DNA from: Medakamo hakoo
Taxonomy: Eukaryota; Chlorophyta; Trebouxiophyceae; Coccomyxaceae
Length of the DNA: 64,000 nt
Direction: 5' to 3'
NCBI GenBank assembly: GCA_026636295.1
Contig: CP089451.1
Span: forward strand, 682,001 to 746,000
The translations under genes and the position numbers were made by a program. This document shows positions 38,001 to 49,530 of this stretch, one piece after another. Position 1 is the stretch's first letter, and every line of letters starts with the position of its first letter. The notes under the pieces are model-generated. The model made no database searches and was not told where the DNA came from. It saw nothing but the letters and a program-made list of their open reading frames with translations.

Positions 38001-39165
38001 GACCCGGCCCGGTCGCCGCCGCCTTCCGGGTCGGACGCCGTCGCGTCCGCCACCGCTGCCGACACGCCGCCCACACCCACGGTGTCACAGGTCTGGATTG
38101 TCCAGCAATTCATGGACAGGGGCACGCTGGAGCACGCCATCCGGAAAGGCGTGTTCCGGCGACGCGGCGTCCGCCGCGGCAGCCCCGGCGATCGCGGCGG
38201 CGGCGGCAGCGGCGGGAGTGGTGGTGGGAGTGGGAGTGCGCCGTCGGCGGGCACCGACCGGCCGTACGCCGCCCAGGCGGGGCTGTCGCCCTCGCCGACC
38301 GGCAACGTGCTGGCGTTGGCACCGCCGTCGGCAAAGCAGCGTCGCCCGTCCGCGGCCACCAACCCGGTCGCTGCCCTGCTGGCCACGCTCCACGACATCG
38401 CGTCCGGCCTGGCGTACCTCCACAAGGTCGGCATCGTGCACGGCGATTTGAAGAGCGCCAACATTCTGCTGACCTCCCGGTCTGCCGGCGGCATCCCAGG
38501 CGGCCGCCCGCCCTTCGGAGCCGTCATCGCTGACTTTGGCCTGTCCCGCGCGCTCGCCCCGCCGCCGGGTGAGGCGCTGCCGACCGCGGGACCAGGCCCG
38601 GACACGCACATCTTCACCCACACGTTTGGAACTGCGGCCTACACCGCCCCTGAAATCGTGCGCGAAGGTGAGCATTGACGGGTTTGAGTGGCGGACCGCC
38701 TGACATTGTTTTTTTTTTATTCCACCCATCCAAGGCCGTCACGCCGACACCTCCAAAACCACCCCTCCCCCGCAAAAATCAGGCCGCCTCTCCTCCCGGT
38801 CCGACGTCTACGCTCTGGGCCTGCTCATGTGGGAGATGTGGACGGGCGTGGTTCCCTTTGCCGGCATGCCAGCCGCGGCAGTCTTCTTCGCGGTCGGCAT
38901 GGTCGGGCGGCGCCCGTCCTTGGACGAGTTCGGCGACGCGCCGCCGGGGTACACAGACCTGATGGTGCGCCTGTGGTCCGACGCGGCGGGCGAGCGGCCG
39001 ACTGCGGCGGACGCGGCGCAGAGGTTGAAGGCCCTGCTGGACGCGGAGTTGGGCGGCGGCGGCGGTTGCGGAGAGCCGGGGCCGCCGCCTGGAGGAGGAG
39101 AAGCTGGCGCACCAGCCCGTCCGCCCTCGACACCTCGCCCGCCGGCGACCGCCGCGGAGGAGTGA
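35050..39165 (+). CDS. polytopic membrane TKL kinase, array copy 3
   Basis: Eight exons: 35050-35102, 35222-35371, 35493-36200, 36327-36702, 36946-36998, 37109-37139, 37272-38667, 38783-39165; 1,049 residues, the longest copy. Membrane segments include RAFLVLAFAGWVSIVAGYA, VVGASIVPFASLAAAMVLG, IVAMWICTAVGWAGYGAGVA and GLWMILAGFLIEAVMSVLA. Kinase: IGTGSFASVF, VAVKVL, IVHGDLKSANILL, IADFGLSRAL, TAPEIV. The last intron sits 4 nt upstream of the equivalent intron in copies 1 and 5 and in a different phase (1 versus 2). An unspliced alternative start at 35079 stays open through intron 1, but the spliced form matches the other copies. Intron 4 holds a 23-bp minisatellite. Exon 3 begins with ~85 nt identical to copies 1 and 2. 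Confidence 0.86.
36712..36826. repeat. 23-bp minisatellite (5 units) in an intron of kinase copy 3
   Basis: Five units of CATGGGAGGGCGGGAAACGG plus CGG, the first slightly changed; units start at 36712, 36735, 36758, 36781 and 36804. The transcribed strand has repeated GGG runs, so G-quadruplex formation is possible. It begins 10 nt after the 5' splice site. Confidence 0.92.
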
Positions 39166-39399
39166 AAGAGGACGGGCGCAAGTCCAGGGGCGGTATTTTG
39201 TAAGGGCGGCCTCTTCTGTATCATTTTGTGTCGTCTTTGCGCCATGCTGAAGGAGAGGAAGAAAAAAACAACAACAGCGGGTGGTGTTTTTTTTTTCTGC
39301 TTCCACACGCGCGCACCGGAATCGGCTGGCCGTGCCGGCAGGGACACACGCCGCGCTTTTTTTTGGACTCACCCCGCGCCGCACCCTCCCACCCTTCCC

Positions 39400-39414
39400 A
39401 TGCCGCACGCATAG
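39400..39414 (+). promoter_or_regulatory. 4-codon upstream ORF of kinase copy 4
   Basis: ATG CCG CAC GCA TAG, ending four bases before the main ATG at 39419. Confidence 0.55.
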
Positions 39415-39418
39415 AGAC

Positions 39419-42400
39419 ATGAAGGCCGGAGACAGCGGCGTAGTGGAGGAGGCACGGCAGGTGGATGCTCCGCGGTGCGTGGGCGGCGCAATTTGTGTCT
39501 CGGGCCCGCGCGGGTGTTAGGACGCCGCTGGCCAAAGGAACGCGGCGACCGCGGCGGCTGGGGGGGGGGGGCGGGGCCGACCCACCCTCACGCCCCCTGT
39601 CTCGTCTCCCTCTCACGCACCCACCCACCCACACAAACGCCCGCGCAGGGCGTGGACCTTCGCCGCCCGCCTGTTCCTCGCTCTCGCCTTCACCGGCTGG
39701 GTGTCCCTGGTCGCGGGCCAGGCCAACCAGCAGGAGCTGCTGGCCAACACGGCCGCGGCGAATGTGTCGCTGGCCGACCCGGGCCCGCTGCTCGACCGGT
39801 GCGTGCGCGCGCTTTTTTTTCCTTGTTTTTTTTATTCCGCAGGTCACCCCGTGCGCCCGCCCCTCACGTCCGAGACCCCGCCCCCGCGCCACACCACCCA
39901 CCAGCATTGCGTCCTTTGCCCTCTTGCATGATGCGACGTACTTTGCCAAGTACGCGTCCAAGCTCGACCCGCGGGACCCGCGCGCCTTCAACAAGTTCTG
40001 GTGGCTGGCCTCGCTGGAGGCGGCCGGGCTGCTGATCGGCCTGGCGGGCACGCTGTGGGACCGCGGCGCCGGCCGCCCGCGCTACCCGACCGCCCGCATC
40101 CTGGCGTCCGCGATTCTGGCCCTGTCCCAGACGCCCGACGGGCCGGAAGCCGCCGTGGAGGTGCTGAGCAACTATTCCCGCCTCGGCGTCCGGCTGCCCG
40201 CGTACCGCGTGGCCGAAGTCATCGGCTCGGCGGTCGTGCCCCTGGCCAACCTGGGCGCAGCCATGGTCCTGGGCTGGGATCCCGCGCGGCCGTACGGGCC
40301 GGACGTGACGGCGGTCGTCGTCCCGGACGCGCGCACGCGCGGCGTGCCGGCCTGGCAGGCCTGGCTGGAGCGGACGTACCTCGGGACGGTCGACGCGGTG
40401 CGCCGCCCCGCCCTCGTCACCCTGGCCGCCGCGCAGTGGGCGTGCACGGCCGTCGGCTGGGCGGGTTATGGCGTCGGCGTCGCGTCGGGCCAGTGGTGGC
40501 GGACGCACATTCCGTTGTGCGGTGCGTTGTCTTTTTTTGTGCCGTCGCCTTTTTTTCCCTCCCTCCAGCCGTGGTCGTGGCTGCACCGTCCTGTCTCTCA
40601 CACCTCTCCATCCACCGCACCCCAGGCATTGCCCTCGCCGTCCAAGTCCTGGCCAATTTGGCGCTGGCGGCTGCGCTGGACCCGCGGACGCAAGGGCGCG
40701 CGGGCGGGACGGCCCAGGCGGCGCAGGGGTGAGTTGCCTTTTGTTTCGCCTTTGGTGCGCCGACCTTTGGTGCGTTCAACTGGCGCGCCGACCCGCGCGC
40801 TCTGACGCCCTTTTCCTACCCTTTTACATCAACAGCACGAGTTTGCTCCTTGGCATCTGGCGCATCAACCGTTCCTGGGCGGCAGGAGTGACTCTGGTGG
40901 CCGTGCGGACCGGCGTGAAGCCTCCGCCGGGGTACATTTTGTTCAACGCGGGCGTCATCGCCTGGATCGGGTGCGTCGCCTTTGTGATGACCCTCCTGGG
41001 GACTCGCGCCGCCCAGCCGGGCGACGTGGACTTCCGCGGCACGCCCTACCGCGCGGTCGCCTTCTTCATTGGCGGGCCCGTCGGGCTGGCTGGCGTCCTG
41101 CTCCTCACAATTTCGACAATGCTGTCGTCCAACGACGAAAAAGAGCGCAGGATGTGGGCGGGGGAAACCTATTTCTCTCAGTCCGGCGACCGCTGGTGGC
41201 TGATGTACACGGTAAGAAAATGGAGGGGAGGGGATGGGCGGACGGGGGTTTGGCGGCGGGCGGAAGAAAAAAAGGGATGGAAAGGTTTTTGCGTGGGTGG
41301 ACCCGCGCCTGTGCCCCTCACTTTCGACCTACCCGCCCCTCTCTCGACCCTCGCGCACGCTCAGATCGTCGTCTACTATGTCATCGCGGTCAAACCGTTC
41401 TTTGACGGCTCGCCTATGTGAGTGTTTTGTTTTTCTTTCTTGGAGGGTGCGAAACAAGGTCTTGGACTCGCGCGCTGTTTTTTTTTTCCATCCGCCCCAT
41501 GTCGGCCGCGACCCTGCACCACTCGCCATGCCGCCTCACCGCTCCATTGCGTCCGCCCCAAACGCAGGGTCTTCGTCCGCTCGCGCGAAGCGACGATGTA
41601 CGGCAAGCTGACGGTGGCGCTGGGGACAAACTACATGGTGAACAAGAGCACGTCCGTGCCCGTCAACGCCGGGCTGTGGCTCATCTGTGGTGGCTTTGTG
41701 CTGGAGGCGTGCATGGGCGCGCTCGCAAACGATTCGCGCGGCGGGGCGCGGGCGTGGCGCGCGCTGGCCAGCCCCTGCGCGGGTTCGAGGCGGCGCGCGC
41801 CCGCCCGGCCCGGCGGCGTCCGCGGCTTCCCGGGCCTGGCCCTCGTCGCCAGCGCAGCAGGTGCGGGCGACGACCCAGAAGCCGGCGGCAGCGGCGACGC
41901 CCGCCACACCGTGCGCCTGCTTGTCCCGTCGTCGTCGTCGTCGTCCGCGTCCAGCGGCAGCGCCCAGAGCGGGGGTCGGCCGCCGCCCCGCGGCCGGCGC
42001 GCGGACGACGTCGTCCTGGAGCGCCTCATCGGCACGGGCTCCTTTTCCTCCGTCTTCAAAGCCACCTACGCCGGCGCGCCCGTGGCGGTCAAGGTGTTGT
42101 CCGCCGCGTCCCAGGCCGCCCAAGCCGCCGCGCGGGAGGAGGCCCGCCTGGCCCTGTCGCTGCGCCACCCGTGCGTCCTGCAGACCTTCGCCATCCTGGA
42201 AGTGGAAGTGGATGGGCCGACCCTCTTGGCGTCCACGACGACCAGCAGCGGCAGCAACGGACTGGGCACAGGCGCCGCACCGCCGCAGCCGTCCGCCCTG
42301 GCGTCGGCGGCGCTGGCCGAGTTTGCGACCATCCTCCAACCGCCGCGGCCGGGCGTGCGCGGCGGCGGCGGCGGCGGTGACGACGACGGCGGGGCGGCCG

Positions 42401-43459
42401 CCTTGCCCCCGACCGACGGCGGCGGGACGTCGTCGGCCTCGGCCTCGGCCTCCGTCCGCCGCCAGAGCTGGCTCATCCAGGAGTTGTGCGACCGGGGGAC
42501 GCTGGACCGCGCCATCCGCAACGGCGTGTTCAGGCGAGATGGTGGTGGGAGCGAGTACGTGGGCGCGCCCAGCAGGGCGTCGTCCGGCGGCGGGCGCGGC
42601 GGGCGCGGCAGCCAGCCGTCGACCGAGTGGGCGCCAGCCAAGGATGGCGCGGCCTCGGGCGCTGCCGCGCCACCACCCGGCCCCGCCACCGCCACCGCCG
42701 CGCTCCTGGCCACCCTCCACGACGTCGCGTCCGCCTTAGCCTACCTCCACCGCTTCGGCATCATCCACGGCGACTTGAAGCCCGCCAACATTCTGCTGCG
42801 CAGCCGCGCCAAGGACAGGGCGGGGCGGCGCGTGTCCGCGTGCGTCGCCGACTTTGGCCTGTCCCGCATTCTGGGCGTCGGCCCCGCGTCCACGCCCAGC
42901 CACCTGCACACCCACACGTTTGGGACGGTCGCCTACAGCGCGCCCGAGCTGATGAAGGAGGGCAGGCTGGCCCGGGCGGCGGACTGCTACGCCCTGGGCA
43001 TGGTCGCATGGGAGATCTGGGCGGGCGTGCCGCCGCACGCGGGCGTGCCGCCGGCCTCCATCTTTTACACGGTGGGCATTGAGGGGCGTCGACCATCGCT
43101 GGACGGGTTTGAGTCGGCGCCGCCCGGGTGAGTCGTTTTTTTTTGTTCCCTGCACAGGCTGCTGCTGGAGGTGAAGCGGGCGGACGGGGCGGGCACCACG
43201 CCCGCCTGGGGCTCTCTGTCCTTTCTCTCTCGACCACTCACTCACACGACCGCACGCGCGCACCATTCCTCGCACCACACTCACCCCTCTGACCAGGTAC
43301 GTCGACCTGATGACGGCCCTGTGGGCGGACGCGATGCACGAGCGGCCAACGGCAGCGGAAGCGGCGCGGAGGCTGAAGGCTATGCTGGACGCGGAGCTGG
43401 CGAAAGGCAGCAGCAGCCCGCCGCCGTCGCCGCGGCGGCCGGCGACGCCACGGCCGTGA
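39419..43459 (+). CDS. polytopic membrane TKL kinase, array copy 4
   Basis: Eight exons: 39419-39474, 39649-39798, 39905-40521, 40626-40728, 40836-41211, 41365-41417, 41568-43127, 43297-43459; 1,025 residues. Membrane part as in the others (LFLALAFTGWVSLVAGQ, AEVIGSAVVPLANLGAAMVLG, TAVGWAGYGVGVASG); loop RRMWAGETYFSQSGDRWW. Kinase: IGTGSFSSVF, VAVKVL, IIHGDLKPANILL, VADFGLSRIL, SAPELM, ADCYALGMVAWEIWAG. Two introns are unique to this copy: one after HIPLCG in the membrane region and one after SAPPG near the C-terminus; three used by other copies are missing. With copy 5 it forms the more diverged half of the array (NQQELLANTAAANVSLADPG shared in outline). Confidence 0.86.
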
Positions 43460-43674
43460 GAAGGGAAGGAGGAGGACAGCATGTCCGTGTAAAGGAAGAA
43501 GGCAGACAAAAAGGGGCGACGGCGGCTGGAGGGAGGGTGAGCCCATCACATAGGCGTGGGTTGGAGACCGCGCGCAATCATGACGACATATCAGAACCGC
43601 GTTTTCGCCGCGAAAACTTTTTTTTTCCTCGCAAAAGGGGGGCCGCTGCGCCCACACTCCCCCGCACGCCGACC

Positions 43675-43686
43675 ATGCTGTTCTAA
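43675..43686 (+). promoter_or_regulatory. 3-codon upstream ORF of kinase copy 5
   Basis: ATG CTG TTC TAA, ending four bases before the main ATG at 43691, the same gap as in copy 4. Confidence 0.55.
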
Positions 43687-43690
43687 AGCC

Positions 43691-46600
43691 ATGAAGCCCG
43701 GCAAGCCTGGCACCGCGGCGGCGGCGCCACCGCCAGGCGAGGCGCCACGGTACGTGCGCGGAGGCTGCGGGCGCTACCGATTCTCCAACCAAACCTTTGC
43801 CTAGCCACCGCCACGACACGAAGAGAGCGACGCTCTCTTGCCCCTCCCGCTGCCGGCGCCACCGGGACGGCGCGCCTCCCCGCCACCAGCGGCCGCCACC
43901 AGCGAGGCGTGGCCGCGGCCGAGGAAACCCACACCCAAGCACACACGCATGCGTCCCTCCCTTTCTTCTTGGGACCCCACACCACCCGAAAAAAAAAAAA
44001 AAACAGGGCCTGGGTGTTGGCCGCGCGCGCGTGCCTGGCCGCCGCGTTTGCCGGCTGGATCGCCCTCACGGCCGGGTACGCCAACCACCAGGAACTGCTG
44101 GCGAACACGGCGCATGGGAATGTGTCGCTGGCGGACCCTGGGCCGCTGCTGGACCGGTGCGTCTCTTTTATTTTCCGCGCGGCCGACCCAGCCGACCACA
44201 CACGCACACGCCGCGGCCGTGTGTGTGTTTTCCATCCGTCGCCCCCCCCCCCCCCCCTCACGCGCCCACGCCCGCCCCCTCCACACCACACCCAGCATTT
44301 CGAGCTGGAGCCTGCTTCATGACGCCGAGTACTTTGCCCGGTACGCGGCCACGCTGGACCCGCGCAACCCGCGGGCCTTCCAAAAGTTTTGGGTGCTGAG
44401 CGCGGTCGAGGTCGTCGGCCTGGGCGCCGGCCTCGCCGCCACCACGTGGCCGACGCGCTGGCCGCCCGCCCGCCTCCTGGCGTCCGCACTGCTGTGCGTC
44501 GCCCAGGCGGCCGAAGCCCCCGAAGCCGCCGTCGAAACGGTGTACAACTATCGCGCGCGCGGCGTGCGGCTGCCCGCGTACCGGGTTGCCACCATCATCG
44601 GGTCCGCGGTCGTGCCGCTCGCCAACCTGGGCGCCGCCATGGTGCTGGGGTGGGACCCGGTCGGGCCGGGCCCCGACGCGGTGGCGGTCGCCGTCCCGGA
44701 CCCGCGGGACCGGGGCGTGCCGCCCTGGCAGGCCTGGCTGGAGCGGACCTACCTGGGCATGGACCGCGTCCGCCGCCGCGTCCTGTTGTCGCTCGCCTGC
44801 TTTCAGTGGGTGGCCACGGCCGTCGGCTTCACGGGCTACGCCATTGGCGTCGGCTCGGGGACGTGGTGGCGCACGCACGTCCCGCTGTGCGGCACGGCGC
44901 TCTTCGCGCAGGCGGTCGCCAACCTGGCGTTTGCGGCCGCGCTGGACCGGCGGACGCGGGGCCGGGCGACGGGCGTCGCCCAAGCCGCGCAAGGGTGAGC
45001 TGTGTCGATCGACGGGGAATGGGGTGGGGCAGCCTGTGCACTGCGAGGCCGGGGTGGACGGGCCGCAGGGGGGGGGGGGCGCGTCCTCCCTTCCGGGACC
45101 CTCTCCCATCGCGCCCTCAACCTCTCAACCCCACCCCCCGAAAAAAATTGTGCGCATCCACACCAGCTGCGCTTTGGTCATCACTCTGTGGCGTGTGAAC
45201 CGTTCCTGGGCTGCAGGACTCACCATGGTGGCTATTCGTGCCGGCGCTCACCCTCCGCCGGGCTACATTTGCTGGAATGCCGGCGCCATTGCGTTCGTGG
45301 CGTGCGTTTTGGTGTGGCTTCGAGGCGGGGCGCGAGGGAAAAACCTCGCCAGGCTTGACGCAGCAAAAAGCGCCCATGCATCCCCTCTCACGCCCGGTCC
45401 ACTTTCCCCTCAACGCACAGCTCCTCCGGCATGGCCATGCACACGATGGGCACGCGCGCGCCCCAAAAGGGCGACACGGAGTTCAGGGGCACGTTTTACC
45501 GGGCCGCGTCGCTGTTTGTCGCCGCGCCGCTCGCGCTGGCGGGGAACTTGTTGCTCACCATCGCCACCCTGGTGTTTTCGACGGCGGAGTCGGAGCGGCG
45601 GATGTGGGCTGGCGAGCGCGCGTACTCCCAATCGGGCGACAGATGGTGGCTCGTGTACTCTGTGCGTTGAAAGAGTTCTTTTTTGTGGGACGGTGTCGTG
45701 GTCGTCCCTCCGGTGTCGACCCGTCCGCACCCGGCTCTGCGGGCCACTCCCACCCCCCTCACGCCCTTGCCCCACCATCCACCACCTCCCCCCCTCCTCC
45801 TCCCTCGGCCCCAGGTCACGATCTACACCCTGCTGGCCTCCAAGCCCTTCCTGCACGGCTCCCCCCTCGTCTTCGCCCGGTCGCGGGAAGCCATCATCTT
45901 TGGCAATGTCATCTCCGCCCTGGGGTCGACCTATATGGTCGCCACGTCGAACAACAGCGCCGTGAACGCGGCGATCTGGCTGTTGGACTCCGGGCTGTTG
46001 ACGGAGGCGTTCCTGACGGCCGCGGCGCACGACGGGCCGGGCGGGGTGCGGCAGGCCGTGGCGCGCGCGGTGGGTGGCTGGCGACGGCGCGCGCGCGCCG
46101 GTGCGCGCGCCGCCGCCGCCGCCCCGCGCCTGGCCCTCGTCGCGAGCGCGGCGGCGCTCCCCGCCGCCGCCGACCCGGAAGGCGGGCGTGCGGGCGCTGC
46201 GAGTGAAGCCGGCGGAAGGCGCACGGTCCGCCTGCTCCTGCCGCCGCCGCGGCCGTCGTCGACCCGCCTCCTCCAAGGCCGCCCGTCGCCCTCGCCCGCC
46301 GACGACGTGGTGTTGCACCGCCTCATCGGCACGGGCAGCTTCGCCTCCGTCTTCAGGGGCACGTACGGCGGCGGCGCCGTGGCGGTCAAAGTCCTGTGCG
46401 CGGCGTCGCCCGAAACCCAGGCGGCGGCCCGGGAGGAGGCCCGCCTGGCCCTGTCGCTGCGCCACCCGTGCGTCCTGCAAACCTTCGCCGTCCTGGACGT
46501 GGACGTGGACGGCCTGGCCCTGCTGGCCGACTCGGCGGCCGCCACCGCCGCCGCCAGCAGCGACGGCGGCAGCAGCCGCGGCCCTCCCGCACCCCTCCCG

Positions 46601-47732
46601 CCTGCCCCAGCTGCCGGCACGACCGCGGCCCTGGCTGAGTTTGCGGCCGTGCTGGGCGCGACGCGGTCCGGCGGCCGCGGAGAAGGTGGGCACGACCTGT
46701 ACGACCCGCTGGGCGGGGCGCCGTCCCTGTCGCCGTCCCCGTCCGCAGGCTTTTTTGACCGGACGACGTCGGACGAGACGGCCGTGACGGGGCTGTCGTC
46801 GTCGGCCGCGTCTGGCGGCGCACTGTCCGTGCTGCCGCCCCCGCCCGCCCGCCGCCAGACCTGGATTGTGACGGAGCTGGGGTGCGGCACGCTCGATCGC
46901 GCCATTTGCACGGGCGCCTTTGACCGCGGTGCCGGCGTGGCGGCGGTGGCAGCCGCCGGGCGGGGCAAGGCGTCGACGCCCGGGCCGCCGCCGTCACCGC
47001 GCGCTGCGCTGCTGGCCACGCTCCACGACATCGCGTCCGGCCTGGCCTACCTCCACGCCGTCGGCATCGTGCACGGCGACGTCAAGCCGGCCAACGTGCT
47101 GTTGCGGCCCCGCGTCCGCGACCGGGCGGGGCGCCGCTTCTCCGCGTGCCTCAGCGACTTTGGCCTGTCCCGCGTCCTCGCGCCCGGCGCCGGCGGCGGC
47201 CCGCCGTCCGCGCCGCCGCCCACCCACACCTTCACGCACACGTTTGGGACGGCCGTGTACGTCTCTCCCGAAATGATGAAGGAAGGCCGGTGCGTTTGCT
47301 TGGCGGCGTCGTGGAGAAGAAGCAACGGCTGGGCGGACGACGGCGGCGGGGAGGCTGCGCCTCCACTCCACCCTCCCGCCCGCCCTCCCCCCTCCCCTTC
47401 ATCCCCTCCCCCTCTGTCCGCCTCCCGCCCCTCTCAAAAAACACATCAACAGCCTGTCGCGTGCGTCCGACTGCTACGCCCTCGCCATGGTCATGTGGGA
47501 GGGCTGGGCGGGCGTGCCGCCCTACGAACACCTGCCGGCCGCGGCCGTGTTTTGGGCGGTCGGTGTGAATGGGTCGCGGCCCGACCTGGACGGCTTCGGC
47601 GGCGCGCCCGCCGGGTTCGTGGACCTCATGACGGCCTTGTGGGACGACGACCCGTCCGCCCGGCCGACGGCGGCCGAAGCGGCCGGGCGCCTGGCCGCCA
47701 TGCTGGACGCCGAGCTCGGGCAGCGGCGTTGA
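43691..47732 (+). CDS. polytopic membrane TKL kinase, array copy 5
   Basis: Seven exons: 43691-43749, 44007-44156, 44296-44994, 45167-45301, 45421-45661, 45815-47289, 47453-47732; 1,012 residues. Membrane segments include ACLAAAFAGWIALTAGYA, IIGSAVVPLANLGAAMVLG and ATAVGFTGYAIGVGSG. Loop RRMWAGERAYSQSGDRWW. The two small exons found near membrane segment 8 in other copies are fused here with the kinase exon (SPLVFARSREAIIFGN). Kinase: IGTGSFASVF, VAVKVL, IVHGDVKPANVLL, LSDFGLSRVL, SPEMM (APE changed to SPE). Its catalytic loop and following ~100 nt nearly match copy 1, although the membrane half is closest to copy 4. The kinase N-lobe insertion is long and Ser/Gly/Pro-rich. Confidence 0.86.
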
Positions 47733-48069
<337 letters not shown>

Positions 48070-49325
48070 TCATTTCAACAACCGCGCCGCCGCCGCGGCC
48101 GCGTCTTCCGCCTCCCCGCCGTCGTCGTCAAAGCTCAGCATGACCACGCCGCCCTCCCCGACCTCCGCGCCCGCCACGCCGGCGATGCTGGCGAAAAAGG
48201 CGGCCGCGCGCGACGCTTCTTCGTCCGCCTGGCGGGCCTCCACCTCTGCCTCCGCGCGCTCGGCTTCCGCCGTGGCGACGGCCGACGCGGCGCCCGCGGC
48301 AGCGCGCGCGGCGCGCGCCGCCGCCGCCGCCGCCACAGGCTGCGCCTCCTCGTCGGGCGTCTGCAGCGAGGGCGGGTCGGGCCCGGGCGTCGCGTACGGC
48401 GTCACTTCATTCACCTCCTCATCCGTCTCCAGCGGGGCTTCCGAGGGCAGGAGCGTGTGGTCGGCCGACCCGGTGGCGGCGGGCGCGGCCGCGACGGCCG
48501 ACGCGCCGGGCCCGTCCGTGGCGGCCAGCCCGGTCGACCCCGTCGACCCAAAGACGCACAGGACTTCGACCGGGCCGCCGCCCGCGCCGGCGAGCGCGGC
48601 CGCGCTCGGCAGGCGGACCAGGCGGTCCGGGCCCGGCTCCCACTCCGCCGCCCCGTCGCCGTGCACGAGGACGAGCTTGAACGCCACGTCTCCGCCGGCG
48701 GGCAGGGGCAGGTCCGCCGTCCAGGTGTGGCCCGGCGCCCACACGAGGTCGGGCGCGGCGTCGACGTCCCAGGCGCCCAGGGCGGGCGCGTCGCCGACCG
48801 CGCGGATGCCGGAGCCGAACGCGAGCTCGCATTCCGGGACGACGATGCGGACAGGGATTTCGCCGGCGCCTGAGGCGGCGGCAGCGGTGGCGGTGGCGGC
48901 GGCGGGCGCTGCGTGTGGATGGGATGGGCGGGGCGGCGTTGCTGAGGGCGCAGAGATGGATGGAGAGGGAGGGGCAGGCGGGGGGAGCGGTGGAGGGGGC
49001 GCGGCGCGCGAAGAGAGAGGGCTCCTTGGCTTTTGCGGGCCCGGCGTGGGAGGGGGCGATCCAGGCTCATGCGTGTGCGCCGCATGCTCTGGATGGGAGG
49101 CACAGATGCTGGCAGTCCTCACGAGGTGCGTGAAACGCCCGAAAAGCCTGTCCTACCTGGGCGACGGGCGGCAGCGAGCCCAGGGCGCGCAGCCGAATTC
49201 GGCCGCGAGGACGACGCGCGGCGCTGCACGGCGCCGCCGGCCGCCGCGAGGGGCGCCGGCGGCGCCAGGCGGCTGGTTGGGCAGACGCCTGGCGTCCCGC
49301 GCCCGCACAGGGAGGGGGCCTGCAT
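48070..49325 (-). CDS. plastid-type CBM20 starch-binding protein with coiled coil
   Basis: Exons 49325-49157 and 48908-48070 (intron 49156-48909, GTAGGA...CGCAG, phase 1); 335 residues. Exon 1 is a typical transit peptide (MQAPSLCGRGTPGVCPTSRL start, Ser/Arg/Ala-rich, no acids). Residues ~75-170 form a family-20 carbohydrate-binding module: IPVRIVVPECELAFGSGIRA, VGDAPALGAWDVDAAP, W-x-x-GHTWTADLPLPAG, FKLVLVHGDGAAEWEPGPDR, the normal order of its strands with the binding tryptophans. After a linker comes an Ala/Glu/Arg-rich coiled coil (AVATAEAERAEAEVEARQAD). No catalytic domain. It may bind starch granules and recruit a partner, as other CBM-plus-coiled-coil plastid proteins do; this is inference. 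Confidence 0.83.
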
Positions 49326-49530
49326 GGGGCGAGGCGGGCGGGGTGGGGTGGGGTGGGGCGGGGAGGATGGAGGCGGGTGCGCCAAGATTTTTGCTTGTGG
49401 ATAGGGAGGGGGAGGGGTTTTCTGGCCGACGCGGCGCACAGCCGCACGACGCCCACACACACCCCACCCACCCACCCACCCACCCAGCCCACCCCCAACC
49501 CGCCCCGCACCCCGCACCCCCCGCCTCCCA

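Noticed and set aside
26695-47732. Mobile element or viral origin of the repeated 4-kb units
   Set aside because: No terminal repeats, target-site duplications, transposase, reverse transcriptase or capsid genes; each unit is a complete intron-bearing host gene.
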